NCBI RefSeq assembly: GCF_014269185.2
Contig: NZ_JABWRZ020000001.1
Span: 2,443,001-2,507,000, forward strand
Source of the DNA: Pseudomonas oryzicola
GTDB lineage: Bacteria; Pseudomonadota; Gammaproteobacteria; Pseudomonadales; Pseudomonadaceae
DNA: 64,000 bases
Direction: 5' to 3'
Position numbers and translations under genes: made by a program. Below are positions 25,056-33,963 of the stretch, one piece after another. Numbering within the stretch: the stretch's first letter is position 1; each line of letters opens with the position of its first letter. Under the pieces are notes generated by a model that was given only the letters and a program-made list of their open reading frames with translations, ran no database searches and had not been told where the DNA came from.

Positions 25056-25847
25056 TCAGCGTGGCTTGCGCAACGCCGCGTGCTGAGGGTTGAAGGTGAG
25101 GATCGCCAGCAAGGTGAACAGCGCGGTCAAGCCCAGGCATACAGCCAGTGCCAGCAGGTTCAGCCGCTCGTACAGGGCAAAGCGCACCAGTTCCACCGCA
25201 TGGGTGAACGGGTTGACCGCACACAGCCAGTACAACCACTGGCTGGCCTCCTGCATCTTCCACAGCGGGTACAGCGCCGAAGACAGGAAGAACAGCGGAA
25301 AAATCACGAAATTCATCACCCCGGCAAAGTTCTCCAACTGGCGGATCGCGTTCGACAGCAACAACCCCAGGGCGCTGAGCATCAATGCCACCAGCAATAG
25401 CGCCGGTAACGCCAGCAGCAAGCCAGCGGCCGGTGGTTGCACGCCGTACAGCCAGGCGATTGCCAGGAAGGCGTAGACCTGCAGCAGGGAAATCAACGAC
25501 GTCGCCAACAGTTTGCTGCCGAGCAGGAACGGCCGTGGCAACGGGCTGGTCAGCAGCACGCGCATGCTGCCCATCTCGCGGTCATAGACCATCGACAGCG
25601 AGCCCTGCATGCCGTTGAACAGCAGGATCATGCAGGCCAGGCCCGGGATGATGTACACCTCGTAGGGGATATAGGTGTCGTAGGGTTCGATGATTGCAAT
25701 GCCCAGGGCCGCGCGAAACCCTGCGGCGAACACCAGCAGCCACAGCAGCGGGCGTACCAGGGCGCTGAGAAAGCGCGTACGTTGCAAGACGAAACGCAGG
25801 CATTCGCGCAGCAGAATGCCGTTGAAGCACTGCCAGTAGGCGTTCAT
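25056..25847 (-). CDS. pedC: ABC-2 type permease, PQQ-alcohol-associated (PedC type)
   Basis: The 263-residue protein has six membrane segments and the ABC-2 permease motif VYDREMGSMRVLLTSPLPRP. It belongs to the alcohol-associated permease family named after PedC of phenylethanol catabolism. Its start overlaps the ATPase gene end (ATGA), so the two form one transporter. Direction and cargo of transport are not established; ABC-2 systems usually export. Confidence 0.85.
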   Translation of the reverse strand: MNAYWQCFNGILLRECLRFVLQRTRFLSALVRPLLWLLVFAAGFRAALGIAIIEPYDTYIPYEVYIIPGLACMILLFNGMQGSLSMVYDREMGSMRVLLTSPLPRPFLLGSKLLATSLISLLQVYAFLAIAWLYGVQPPAAGLLLALPALLLVALMLSALGLLLSNAIRQLENFAGVMNFVIFPLFFLSSALYPLWKMQEASQWLYWLCAVNPFTHAVELVRFALYERLNLLALAVCLGLTALFTLLAILTFNPQHAALRKPR

Positions 25848-26584
25848 TGGGTATTCACTCCTGGGGGCGCGCTGGTCAGGCGGGCAAAGGCGTGGTCGAG
25901 GTCGCCGCCGTGCGCCTGGCTCAGGGCATCGGCCGTGCCGCTGGCCACCAGGCGCCTCTGATGCAGGATCAGCAGGTCATCGCTGGGGTGCACTTCGTCC
26001 AGCAGGTGGGTGGTCCACAGCACGCTGAGGCGTTGTTCGCGGCACAGTAGCCGCAGGTGCTGGTTGAGCGCCAGGCGGCTGGCCGGGTCCAGGCCGACGC
26101 TGGCTTCGTCGAGCAACAGCAGGCGCGGTTCATGCAGCAGTGCGCGGGCAATCTCCACCCGGCGCCGATGGCCGATGTTCAGGGCCCGGACCGGCTCGCG
26201 CCGGCGCTCATCGAGGCCCTGGCGGGCCAGTTCGGCATCTACCCGCAGGTTGCCCTGGCGCCGCGACAGGCCATGCAGCGAGGCGTGGTAGCGCAGGTTC
26301 TGTTCGACGCTGAGGTCCAGGTCCAGGGTGCTTTGCTGGAACACCACGCCCAACTGGCGCAAGGCCGGGCGTGCGGCATTGCGCAGGGAACAGCCGCAGA
26401 CGCGGATGTCGCCTTGCTGCAGGTCGTAGAGCCGCGTGAGCAGGGCGATCAAGGTCGACTTGCCGGCACCATTGGGGCCCAGCAGCGCGGCGAAGCGCCC
26501 GGGCGCCAGGCTGAACGTGACCTGCCTGAGCGCCTGGCGCTGGCCGTAGGCAAAGCTCACGTCACTGACTTCCAGCGTGTTCAT
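25844..26584 (-). CDS. ABC transporter ATPase, PQQ-alcohol-associated
   Basis: The 246-residue ATPase has Walker A GPNGAGKST, Q-loop VVFQQSTLDLDLS, Walker B LLLLDEASVGLDP and switch His TTHLLDEV. The signature is LNIGHRRR instead of LSGGQ; LNGGH is usual in this family, so the Ile in place of the first Gly is a further change. DEAS rather than DEPT is also seen. It overlaps the permease gene downstream and the beta-propeller gene upstream (ATGA at 26581-26584). Confidence 0.85.
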   Translation of the reverse strand: MNTLEVSDVSFAYGQRQALRQVTFSLAPGRFAALLGPNGAGKSTLIALLTRLYDLQQGDIRVCGCSLRNAARPALRQLGVVFQQSTLDLDLSVEQNLRYHASLHGLSRRQGNLRVDAELARQGLDERRREPVRALNIGHRRRVEIARALLHEPRLLLLDEASVGLDPASRLALNQHLRLLCREQRLSVLWTTHLLDEVHPSDDLLILHQRRLVASGTADALSQAHGGDLDHAFARLTSAPPGVNTQ

Positions 26585-27570
26585 GGCGTCACCACCACGC
26601 CCCAGGGGTAGCGGCCGACCTTCACCGACTTGAGCACCTTGAGGTTCTTCGCATCAATCACCGATACGTCGCCGCTGACGCCGTTGGTGGCCAGCAACTG
26701 GCTCTGGTCCGGGGTGAACGCCAGCTGCCATACCCGCCGTCCCACCAGCAGGTAGTCGAGCACCTCGAAGGTCCTGGCATCGACCACCGCCACATGGTTG
26801 GCCGGGCCCAGGGCGACGAAGGCGTACTTGCCATCGGCGCTCAGCTTGATCCCCACCGGCTGGACCTTGTCCGGATGCACGCCTTTGATCTGGAAATTCA
26901 GGGTTTTCAGCACCTGGCGCGTGGCCACGTCGAGAATGGTCACGGTGCCGCCGATTTCCGCCGAGGCCCACAACCGCGTACCGTCCTGGCTGAACTCGAC
27001 AAAGCGCGGCCGCTGGTCGACCGGGGTGCTTTCGGCCAGGGTCTGGGTGCTGGTGTCGATCCAGTGCAGCATGTTGGTGGTTTCGCTGGTGTTGACCGCC
27101 CACTTGCCATCCGGGCTGACCGCCATGCCTTCAGGCTCGATGCCGACATCGATCTGCCCGAGCACCTTGTCGGTCTGGGTGTCGATCACGGTCACCAATG
27201 CGTCGTCCTCGTTGGACACGTACAGCCAGCGGTCGTTGGGGTGCAGGGCGAACTGCTCGGGGTCCTTGCCGGAAGGCAGTTCCTTGATGATCTTGCGGGT
27301 GGCCACGTCCATCACCTGCACCCGGTCCGAGTCGCTGGCGCAGATGTACAGCAGCTTGTGGTCGTGGGACAGCAGCAGGCCGCGCGGGCGCTGGCCTACC
27401 GGCAAGGTCTCGGTGACTTCCAGGGTCTGCAGGTCGATCAGGCTGAGGTTGTTGTCCTTCTCGTTGGAGACCCAGGCGGTGGCAGCCATGGCCTGGCCGC
27501 TGGCAAGCGCCAGGGCGCCCGACAGCAGGCTAGGGTAAAGCAGGGCCCGGTGGAGCAGGCGGCGAGGCAT
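26581..27570 (-). CDS. PQQ-associated YVTN beta-propeller protein
   Basis: The 329-residue protein has a signal peptide (to about residue 29, GQAMA) and about seven YVTN-like blades: WVSNEKDNNLSLIDLQTLEV, LYICASDSDRVQVMDVATRK, LYVSNEDDALVTVIDTQTDK, AFVALGPANHVAVVDART and others. Blades of this type form a periplasmic beta-propeller. The family occurs together with PQQ alcohol dehydrogenases and the ABC genes next door. It may dock a quinoprotein or carry a ligand; unproven. Confidence 0.85.
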   Translation of the reverse strand: MPRRLLHRALLYPSLLSGALALASGQAMAATAWVSNEKDNNLSLIDLQTLEVTETLPVGQRPRGLLLSHDHKLLYICASDSDRVQVMDVATRKIIKELPSGKDPEQFALHPNDRWLYVSNEDDALVTVIDTQTDKVLGQIDVGIEPEGMAVSPDGKWAVNTSETTNMLHWIDTSTQTLAESTPVDQRPRFVEFSQDGTRLWASAEIGGTVTILDVATRQVLKTLNFQIKGVHPDKVQPVGIKLSADGKYAFVALGPANHVAVVDARTFEVLDYLLVGRRVWQLAFTPDQSQLLATNGVSGDVSVIDAKNLKVLKSVKVGRYPWGVVVTP

Positions 27571-27602
27571 GGCGAAATCCTTTTTTTGTTGTGGTTATCG
27601 GC

Positions 27603-28781
27603 TCAGGGGTAGCTACAGCTGACCTCGGGCTTGTCGTAGCCCAGGCTGTCCATTTCGTTGAACGGGTGCAGGAAACCTTCCTGCGGCGAAGTGCTGACCA
27701 GCGCCCGCGGCTGCACCAGCGGGATCGGCTGGCGCAGCTCGCCGTTCCACGGCCGATAGCTGAGCTTGCGGCCCTTGAAGCCGTCCAGTGGCAACTGCTC
27801 GCTGAGCAGCAGCTGTTGCACGGCGCGGGGCTCGGCCTGGCGCAGTTTGCTGACTGCGCTGGCGACACTGCGCACGGCCATCCAGGCAGCGAAGTCGCGG
27901 TCGTTCATCCAGCGCCCGGCCTGGGCCTCGAAACGCTTTTGCAACTGCGCCGCGCCGAAGGTTTCCACGGTCTTGTGCCAGCCGGTGGGGGTCAGGCCCT
28001 GGGTTCCGGCAACCGGGCGTGGGTACCAGGTCTGGTAGGGCAGGTACTCGCCGAAATCGCCGCGTTCGTCGGCCACCAGCACCACATCGTACTCGGCAGT
28101 TTGCGTGAACAGCGGCATGTCGGCCTGGGCGCTACGGCGCTGGTCGTTGTCGAAGGTCCACGGTTTTTCCGCTACCAGCTGCAGGCCGAAGCGCTTTGCC
28201 GCACGCCGCAGGGCAGCGGCGTAGGCCCGGTCGTCATCGGTCTGGCCGACGATCAGCAGGGCCCGCTGCCATTTGCGCAGTACCAGGAATTGCGCCAGCG
28301 CATCGGCCAGCATGGCGCGGCCGGGCAGGCTGTGCAGCACATTGCCCAGGCACTGGCTGCTGCGCAGGCTGTCGTCCGGGCTACCGGCGTTGAACAGCAG
28401 GCTGTCAGGCAATGCGGCAGCCAAGGCCCGCAGGCTGGCAGCGGGAGCATTGACCACGAACAGCCGCAGGCCTTGCTCATGCTGGGCCTTGGCGGCTTGC
28501 AGCAGGGCTTCGGGGCTGTCGACGCTGGCCTCGGTCAGGTGGAATTGCTGCTGCAGGAAACGGCCGCTGCTGTTGCTGTCGACAATCGCCAGCCTGGCGC
28601 CTTGCAGCCCGGCATCGGTGGGCTCGGGGATGACGTTGGACAGCAGCGGGCCAGGGTCGGGGCGATAGGCCAGGTAGCCGATGCGTACCTGCAAAGGCTC
28701 CGCAGCCTGGCCCCAGGCGGCGTACAGGGTGGCGGTGAGCGCCAGCAGGCAGGTCAGGGCAAGGTGGGCAGGCTGGCGCAT
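27603..28781 (-). CDS. Substrate-binding-like protein of the PQQ-alcohol ABC system
   Basis: The 392-residue protein begins MRQPAHLALTCLLALTATLYAAWGQA (signal peptide) at ATG 28781 behind GGAG. It has the type I periplasmic-binding fold seen in branched-chain amino-acid binding proteins: RIGYLAYRP, ARLAIVDSNSSGRF, LLIVGQTDDDRAYAAALRRAAKRFG. It matches the ABC binding component always found with PQQ alcohol dehydrogenase systems. Ligand unknown, possibly alcohol, aldehyde or a cofactor. First gene of the operon running to the permease. Confidence 0.85.
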   Translation of the reverse strand: MRQPAHLALTCLLALTATLYAAWGQAAEPLQVRIGYLAYRPDPGPLLSNVIPEPTDAGLQGARLAIVDSNSSGRFLQQQFHLTEASVDSPEALLQAAKAQHEQGLRLFVVNAPAASLRALAAALPDSLLFNAGSPDDSLRSSQCLGNVLHSLPGRAMLADALAQFLVLRKWQRALLIVGQTDDDRAYAAALRRAAKRFGLQLVAEKPWTFDNDQRRSAQADMPLFTQTAEYDVVLVADERGDFGEYLPYQTWYPRPVAGTQGLTPTGWHKTVETFGAAQLQKRFEAQAGRWMNDRDFAAWMAVRSVASAVSKLRQAEPRAVQQLLLSEQLPLDGFKGRKLSYRPWNGELRQPIPLVQPRALVSTSPQEGFLHPFNEMDSLGYDKPEVSCSYP

Positions 28782-28861
28782 AAAGCGACTCCACGGCAGA
28801 TGGCGCCAGCATAGGAAGCCCACCACGACGGGGAAATATGCAGAAAGTAGCGCCCGGCCGG

Positions 28862-28880
28862 TACCAAGGTAGTAATTCGC
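28862..28880. promoter_or_regulatory. Copy of shared ped-region motif, between ABC binding protein and pedS2
   Basis: TACCAAGGTAGTAATTCG lies in the divergent 157-bp space, 81 bases upstream of the binding-protein start and about 59 bases before pedS2. The core ACCAAGGTAGTA is the best consensus form of the motif and could act in both directions. Confidence 0.5.
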
Positions 28881-28938
28881 CACGCTGGCCCCGGTCTTAC
28901 GATGGGCCGCAATCTCGCCACACTGAGGAGAACCGCGC

Positions 28939-30216
28939 ATGCGCCTGATTGACCTGTCGGCCCTGTGGCGGATCAACCTTTGGGTCACGTTGTTTTTCCT
29001 GCTGGTGATGCTGGCCTGTGCCGGTGTGCTGTTGCACCAGGCGGTGGCCGATGTGGAGCGCGAGTTGCAATCGGCCGAAGCGGTGGTGGCGTACCTCGGC
29101 GATACCGCCGAACGTGACCCCGCGCGCCTGCAGCCACGGCTGACGCAAAGCCTGCGCCACGTGCGGGTCCATTGGCTGGGGGCGGATGAAGCGGTGCCGA
29201 TGCCGCAGGAGCACGGCCTGGATGCCTGGCTGGGGCGCCACCTGCTCGGCGAGCGCCACCAGGGCTCCCGGCTGCTGGAGCTGGGTGACGGCCGCCGAGT
29301 AGCGATTGCCGTGGATGCGCGGGATGAAATCGACGAAGTCCGCGACTCGCTGCAACAGTTGGCGGGGCTGTGCGGCCTGGCATTGTTGCTGAGCTTGCTG
29401 ACCATCCGCTGGGCCGTGCGCCGGGGCATGGGGCTGCTCGATGAACTGCTGCAGGCCCTGCGCCAGGTCTCCGGCGGGCAGTTGACCGCGCGCCTGCGCG
29501 AAACCGGCCTGCCGGAGGCACGCCAGCTGGCCAGGCATTTCAACCACATGACCGCCTCGCTGGAACAGGCCCGCGCCGACAATGCCCAACTGACCCAGGC
29601 GCTGCTGGCCGTGCAGGAGCGGGAGCGCACCCAGCTGGCGCAAGCCCTGCACGACGACCTCGGGCAATACCTGGCGGGTATCCGTGCCCAGCTGTGCCTG
29701 CTGCGCATGGTGGCCGACCAGCCTGCAGCGGTGGCGCAGACCACCCGCACCCTGGAACTTGAATGCCAGCGCCTGCAGCAGGGCTTTCGCGCGCTGGTGC
29801 ATGACCTGTATCCGCTGGCGCTGCAGCACATGCCGCTGGCGGAAGCCTTTGCCCTGCTGGTGAGCCAGTGGCAGGCCAGCCAGGGCATCGATTGCCGCCT
29901 GCGGGTCGGCGCGCGCCTGCCAGCGTTGCCCGGGCCCAGCCGCACCCACCTGTATCGCTTGTTGCAGGAGGCGTTGACCAACGTCGCCCGACACGCCGCG
30001 GCCAGCCAGGTACGGGTGCGCCTGCAACGCAGTGCCAGGGGTTTGCGCCTGCTGGTTCGTGATAACGGTTGTGGGGCGCCGCGGCCGCTGCGCCACGGGG
30101 TCGGCCTGCACTCGATGGCCGAGCGCGCCCGCAGCCTCGGCGGCGAACTGCGCATCCTCAGCCGCCCGGGTGCCGGCTGGGCGCTGGCGGTGAACATTCC
30201 CATGGAGGTGCAATGA
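28939..30216 (+). CDS. pedS2: Membrane sensor histidine kinase PedS2
   Basis: The 425-residue protein has two membrane segments (about 12-33 and 141-156) flanking a periplasmic domain of about 105 residues, a HAMP domain, a HisKA_3 box (ERERTQLAQALHDDLGQ, His238) and an ATPase domain (LYRLLQEALTNVARHA, DNGCG, GVGLHSMAERA). By place and architecture it is PedS2, the lanthanide-responsive sensor of P. putida; the periplasmic loop is the expected metal-sensing part. The end overlaps the regulator gene by ATGA. Confidence 0.9.
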   Translation: MRLIDLSALWRINLWVTLFFLLVMLACAGVLLHQAVADVERELQSAEAVVAYLGDTAERDPARLQPRLTQSLRHVRVHWLGADEAVPMPQEHGLDAWLGRHLLGERHQGSRLLELGDGRRVAIAVDARDEIDEVRDSLQQLAGLCGLALLLSLLTIRWAVRRGMGLLDELLQALRQVSGGQLTARLRETGLPEARQLARHFNHMTASLEQARADNAQLTQALLAVQERERTQLAQALHDDLGQYLAGIRAQLCLLRMVADQPAAVAQTTRTLELECQRLQQGFRALVHDLYPLALQHMPLAEAFALLVSQWQASQGIDCRLRVGARLPALPGPSRTHLYRLLQEALTNVARHAAASQVRVRLQRSARGLRLLVRDNGCGAPRPLRHGVGLHSMAERARSLGGELRILSRPGAGWALAVNIPMEVQ

Positions 30217-30851
30217 ATATCCTGTTGGTCGATGACCACGCCGTGGTCCGCCAGGGCTATGCCAGCCTGCTGCGGGCGGTGCTGCCGACGATGCAGGTGC
30301 GCGAGGCGGCCAGTGGTGAAGAGGCGCTGGCGCGCGTTCAGGAGCAGGTACCCAACCTGGTGATCATGGACTTCGGCCTGCCCGGTATCAGCGGCCTGGA
30401 AACCACCCGACGCCTGCGCCAGCGCTTGCCGCAACTGCGCGTGCTGTTCTTCAGCATGCACGATGAACTGCCGCTGGTGCGCCAGGCGCTGGACGCGGGG
30501 GCTTCAGGTTACCTGACCAAGAACTCGGCGCCCGAGGTGCTGATCGAGGCGGTACAGCGAGTATTGGCCGGGCAGGCCTATATCGAGCAACCGCTGGCCA
30601 CCCAGCTGGCTTGCACCTCGCATCAGCCAGCCAGCGACCCACGCCTGCAGTGCATGACCCAGCGTGAGCTGGAGATCTTCGTGATGCTGGCCAAGGGCAC
30701 ACCGGTGCGGGCGATTGCCGAGCAGCTGTGCATCAGTGCCAAGACCGTGTCCAACCACCTGACCTTGCTCAAGAGCAAGCTGCAGGTCAGCTCGCATGCT
30801 GAACTGGTGCATTTGGGGATCGACTTGGGGGTGGTGCGGGTGGCGGGGTGA
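30213..30851 (+). CDS. pedR2: LuxR-type response regulator PedR2
   Basis: The 212-residue protein has a receiver domain (VDDH, Asp53 in IMDFGLPG, Lys in LTKNSA) and a LuxR HTH (MTQRELEIFVMLAKGTPVRAIAEQLCISAKTVSNHL). It is coupled to pedS2. In P. putida KT2440 phosphorylated PedR2 activates pedE and represses pedH without lanthanides; candidate palindromic sites for it are described upstream of both genes here. Confidence 0.9.
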   Translation: MNILLVDDHAVVRQGYASLLRAVLPTMQVREAASGEEALARVQEQVPNLVIMDFGLPGISGLETTRRLRQRLPQLRVLFFSMHDELPLVRQALDAGASGYLTKNSAPEVLIEAVQRVLAGQAYIEQPLATQLACTSHQPASDPRLQCMTQRELEIFVMLAKGTPVRAIAEQLCISAKTVSNHLTLLKSKLQVSSHAELVHLGIDLGVVRVAG

Positions 30852-30869
30852 GGTTCGGCCTGGTAGATG

Positions 30870-31075
30870 CAGCGCCTGTGAGCCCGAGCGCCGCTCGCGC
30901 GGCGCATCGCGGATAAATCCGCTCCTACAGGGGTTATGGTGCATGCGGTGATATCGCGTCGTATGAACCAGGCGGCCGCGCGCGTCTGTCACAGGCGTTA
31001 CTGGCCCGAAACAAATGTAGGAGCGGATTTATCCGCGATGCGCCGCGCGGGCGGCGCTCGGTCTCCCAGGCGCTG
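30870..31075. repeat. Long inverted repeat made of two facing REP elements
   Basis: The 60-bp arms at 30870-30929 and 31016-31075 are reverse complements with three mismatches, separated by 86 bases. Each arm contains the REP core GTAGGAGCGGATTTATCC and a further GC-rich palindrome. The structure fills the space between the converging pedR2 and pentapeptide genes and can form a very large hairpin in transcripts from either side. Confidence 0.85.
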
Positions 31076-31099
31076 AACCTGTCACGCCGGACCCTTCGC

Positions 31100-31750
31100 T
31101 CATTTGTCCCAGGTCTCTGGGCAGCCTTTGCACCCCTGCATGTTGGCATCCTGGAAATTCCCGTAATGCTGCCGCGCCCCGCGCAGGTCGGCGCCCTCCA
31201 GGTTGCTCTGGCCGAACTTGGCCTCCTGCAGGTTGGCATCGCCCAGGTTCGCCCCCTGCAGGTTGGCCTTGCTCAGCCAGGCCATCTCCAGGTCCGCCGC
31301 CCGCAGGTTGGCTTGCTGCATCTGCGCCCCGGACAACCTGGCGAACTCCAGGTAGGCCGCGCCGAGGTCGGCCTTGGCGAATTGCGCGCCTTGGGCAAAC
31401 AGGCCCCAGCCCTGGATTGCCACCAGCTTGCTGGCGCTCAGGTCGGCCAGGCGCAGGTTGCTTTGCTGCAGGCTGGCGCGGGTCAGGTTTGCGCCTTGCA
31501 GGCGGGCCTTTTCCAGGTTGGCCAAGTCCAGCCGGGCATGGCGCAGGTCGGCGTCGCGCAGGTCGGCGCCGGCCAGGTTCATCTTGCGCAGGTCCTGGTT
31601 GGCCAGCTTGGCGCCACGCAGGTCGGCCCCGGGGCATTGGCTGGCTTCGGCGATGACACAGCCGTTGATGATCAGGGGGACATCGTCGTCGGTCGTTGCG
31701 GCCAGGGCAGGGGACAGCAGCAACAACAAGGCAAAGGGCAGGTAATTCAT
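31100..31750 (-). CDS. Secreted pentapeptide-repeat protein
   Basis: The 216-residue protein has a signal peptide (MNYLPFALLLLLSPALA) and about 25 pentapeptide repeats of the A(D/N)Lxx type (ADLRG AKLAN QDLRK MNLAG ADLRD...), which fold as a right-handed quadrilateral beta-helix. Cysteines near the start (NGC, QC) and end (GCKGC) may form disulfides. It follows pedE on the same strand. Its part in alcohol oxidation is not known; it is conserved at this place in P. putida. Confidence 0.85.
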   Translation of the reverse strand: MNYLPFALLLLLSPALAATTDDDVPLIINGCVIAEASQCPGADLRGAKLANQDLRKMNLAGADLRDADLRHARLDLANLEKARLQGANLTRASLQQSNLRLADLSASKLVAIQGWGLFAQGAQFAKADLGAAYLEFARLSGAQMQQANLRAADLEMAWLSKANLQGANLGDANLQEAKFGQSNLEGADLRGARQHYGNFQDANMQGCKGCPETWDK

Positions 31751-31829
31751 GGCGGAAGGTCCTGTCGGAATGAGAGACAAGCGCGAAGGGGGCTGCAAAG
31801 CAGCCCCAGCGAAGCGTTACCTCAGGCGG

Positions 31830-33710
31830 TCAGCGCTGTGCGGTCTTGTTGTCCCAGCTGGGGATCTTGAACACCCAGAACGAGCCGCCCTGGGCCACCG
31901 GCTTGGTCAGCTCGGCCATGTCGCCGCCCCACAGCGGTACCGCGCCGCCGTAGCCCACGGTCACGCCGATGTACTGCTCGCCGTCCTGTTCCCAGGTAAT
32001 TGGCGGCGAGACGATGCCGCTGCCGGTCTGGAACTTCCACAGCTCCTTGCCGGTCTTGGCGTCGAAGGCCTTGAAGAAGCCGTCACCGGTGCCGGTGAAC
32101 ACCAGGTTGCCCTTGGTCGCCAGCACGCCGGCCCATAGCGGCAGGGGTTCCTTGTGCTCCCAGACCAGCTTGCCGGTGCTCGGGTCCATGGCGCGCAAGG
32201 TGCCGACGTGGTCGTCATACATGCGCTTGATACGGAAGCCCATCCCCAGGTAGGCAGAGCCCTTCTTGTAGTTCACCTCCTCGGTCCAGTACTCCTCTTT
32301 CCACTGGTTGCCGGGGATATAGAACAGGCCGGTATCCTGGCTGTAGGCCATGGGGTTCCAGTTCTTGCCACCGAGGAATGGCGGCGAGACTTCCACCGGC
32401 TTGCCTTTGCTTTCCCCCGGCAACGGCTTGGGTGGGCGTTGGCCGGGGTTCTCCACCGGGCGCCCGGTCTTCAGGTCGATATGGCTGGCCCAGGTGATGT
32501 TGTCGACGAAGGGGAAGGCGTTCTGCAGCTTGCCGTTGCTGCGGTCGACCACATAGAAGAAGCCGTTGCGGTCGGCATGGCCAGTGGCCTTGACCAGCTT
32601 GCCGTCCTGGTTCTTGTAGTCGAACAGCACCAGCTCGTTATTGCCGGAAAAGTCCCAGGCATCGTTGGGGGTGTGCTGGTAGAACCATTTCACCTCGCCG
32701 GTGCTCGGGTCGACGCCGACCTGGCCGGAGGTATACAGGCTGTCGTAGTCGTGCGGGTTGCCATCCTTCGAGGTGCGTGCCCAGGTGTTCCACGGGCCCG
32801 GGTTGCCAGCACCGACGATGATGGTGTTGCTCTCGGGGTCGAAACTGGCGCTTTGCCAAGGGGCGCCGCCGCCGTGGCTCCAGGCTTCGACCTTGCCGGT
32901 CTCGGTGGTCGGGTCATCCGGCCAGGACGGTGCCTTGACGTTGCCGGTCGGGGTGCTGTCCTTGCCGTTGAGGCGGCCCATATGGCCTTCGACAAACGGG
33001 CGCATCCACACTTCCTCGCCGGTATCCGGGTCGCGGGCGAACAGCTGGCCGACCACGCCGAACTCGTCACCCGAGCTGCCGTGGATCAGCAATACCTTGC
33101 CGCTGGTCTTGTCCTTGATCAGCACCGGGGCGCCGGTCATGGTGTAGCCGGCGCTGTGGTCGCCGAACTTCTTGTTCCACACCACTTTGCCGGTGCGCTT
33201 GTCGAGGGCGATCACCCGCGCATCGAGGGTGCCGAAGTAGATCTTGTCGCCGTAGATCGCCGCGCCGCGGTTGACCACGTCGCAGCACGGGCGGATGTTC
33301 TCCGGCAGGCGGTGGTTGTAGGTCCACAGGCGTTTGCCGGTCCGGGCATCGAGGGCGAACACCCGCGAATAGGAACCGGTGACGTAGACCACGCCGTCGC
33401 TGACGATGGCCTGGGATTCCTGGCCGCGTTGTTTCTCGTCGCCGAAGGAGAAGGACCACGCGGGGGTCAGCTTGAACACGTTCTGGTCATTGACCTGGGC
33501 CAGCGGGCTCCAGCGCTGGGCGTTGGTGCCCATGCCGTATTGCAGCACGTCCTGGGTGGTCAGGTGATCGTTGGCGATGTCTTCCCAGGTCACGTTCTTG
33601 CCGGCAGGCGCCGCCGTGGCCACCGTGCCCAGGGCCAGGCTGCCGGCCAGCAGCAAGGCACGCAGGCTCAGGCACAAAGGGGAAAGGGCAGGTAGCGTTG
33701 TTGTTGTCAT
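31830..33710 (-). CDS. pedE: PQQ-dependent alcohol dehydrogenase PedE (calcium type)
   Basis: The 626-residue quinoprotein has a signal peptide (ending about TVATAAPA) and PQQ-enzyme beta-propeller repeats (GTVxAxDxxTGKxxW type, such as VFALDARTGKRLWTYN). RPCCDV holds the vicinal disulfide that packs on PQQ. The catalytic Asp353 lies in NDAWDFSGNNEL; the position two after it is Ser355, not Asp, which marks a Ca-dependent enzyme. It oxidises primary alcohols to aldehydes in the periplasm and passes electrons to cytochrome c PedF, encoded divergently. Confidence 0.95.
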   Translation of the reverse strand: MTTTTLPALSPLCLSLRALLLAGSLALGTVATAAPAGKNVTWEDIANDHLTTQDVLQYGMGTNAQRWSPLAQVNDQNVFKLTPAWSFSFGDEKQRGQESQAIVSDGVVYVTGSYSRVFALDARTGKRLWTYNHRLPENIRPCCDVVNRGAAIYGDKIYFGTLDARVIALDKRTGKVVWNKKFGDHSAGYTMTGAPVLIKDKTSGKVLLIHGSSGDEFGVVGQLFARDPDTGEEVWMRPFVEGHMGRLNGKDSTPTGNVKAPSWPDDPTTETGKVEAWSHGGGAPWQSASFDPESNTIIVGAGNPGPWNTWARTSKDGNPHDYDSLYTSGQVGVDPSTGEVKWFYQHTPNDAWDFSGNNELVLFDYKNQDGKLVKATGHADRNGFFYVVDRSNGKLQNAFPFVDNITWASHIDLKTGRPVENPGQRPPKPLPGESKGKPVEVSPPFLGGKNWNPMAYSQDTGLFYIPGNQWKEEYWTEEVNYKKGSAYLGMGFRIKRMYDDHVGTLRAMDPSTGKLVWEHKEPLPLWAGVLATKGNLVFTGTGDGFFKAFDAKTGKELWKFQTGSGIVSPPITWEQDGEQYIGVTVGYGGAVPLWGGDMAELTKPVAQGGSFWVFKIPSWDNKTAQR

Positions 33711-33773
33711 GGTTGCAGTTCCCTGTGGAGTTTTGGCCTGCACAGGGTGAGCTGGTGCGGTTGTCGCGGGATA

Positions 33774-33809
33774 CGGAAAACTTCCCGCGCTGGCCGGGAA
33801 AAGTTCCCG
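33774..33809. promoter_or_regulatory. Tandem palindromes upstream of pedE, candidate PedR2 sites
   Basis: CGGAAAACTTCCCG (33774-33787) and CGGGAAAAGTTCCCG (33795-33809) have centres about 21 bp apart, two helical turns. The second matches a palindrome in the pedH promoter at 13 of 15 positions. They begin 63 and 84 bases upstream of the pedE start codon, a position suited to activation. Binding by PedR2 is inference. Confidence 0.5.
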
Positions 33810-33843
33810 TACGGCACCTCTTTTGGCCCTTCGCCACATGCCC

Positions 33844-33859
33844 TACTACCAAGGGAGTA
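33844..33859. promoter_or_regulatory. Copy of shared ped-region motif, between pedE and pedF
   Basis: TACTACCAAGGGAGTA is an almost complete palindrome (TACT-N-CC-AA-GG-N-AGTA), the most symmetric copy in the window. It lies 133 bases upstream of pedE and 104 bases before pedF and could serve both. Confidence 0.5.
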
Positions 33860-33963
33860 AGGCCCGGCCACCAAAGCAGGATACGGCGCTGCACGGGCTG
33901 TTCCTAAGATGGCGGCACGGCCTCTGTGGTTGAGGCCTTGCGTGCAATGGTGAGGGCATAACA

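Noticed and set aside
27603..30461. A 952-residue open frame on the minus strand covering the ABC binding protein and all of pedS2
   Set aside because: Only the part from ATG 28781 downstream has a signal peptide and family motifs; the upstream part is an antisense shadow of pedS2, a common artefact at high GC.
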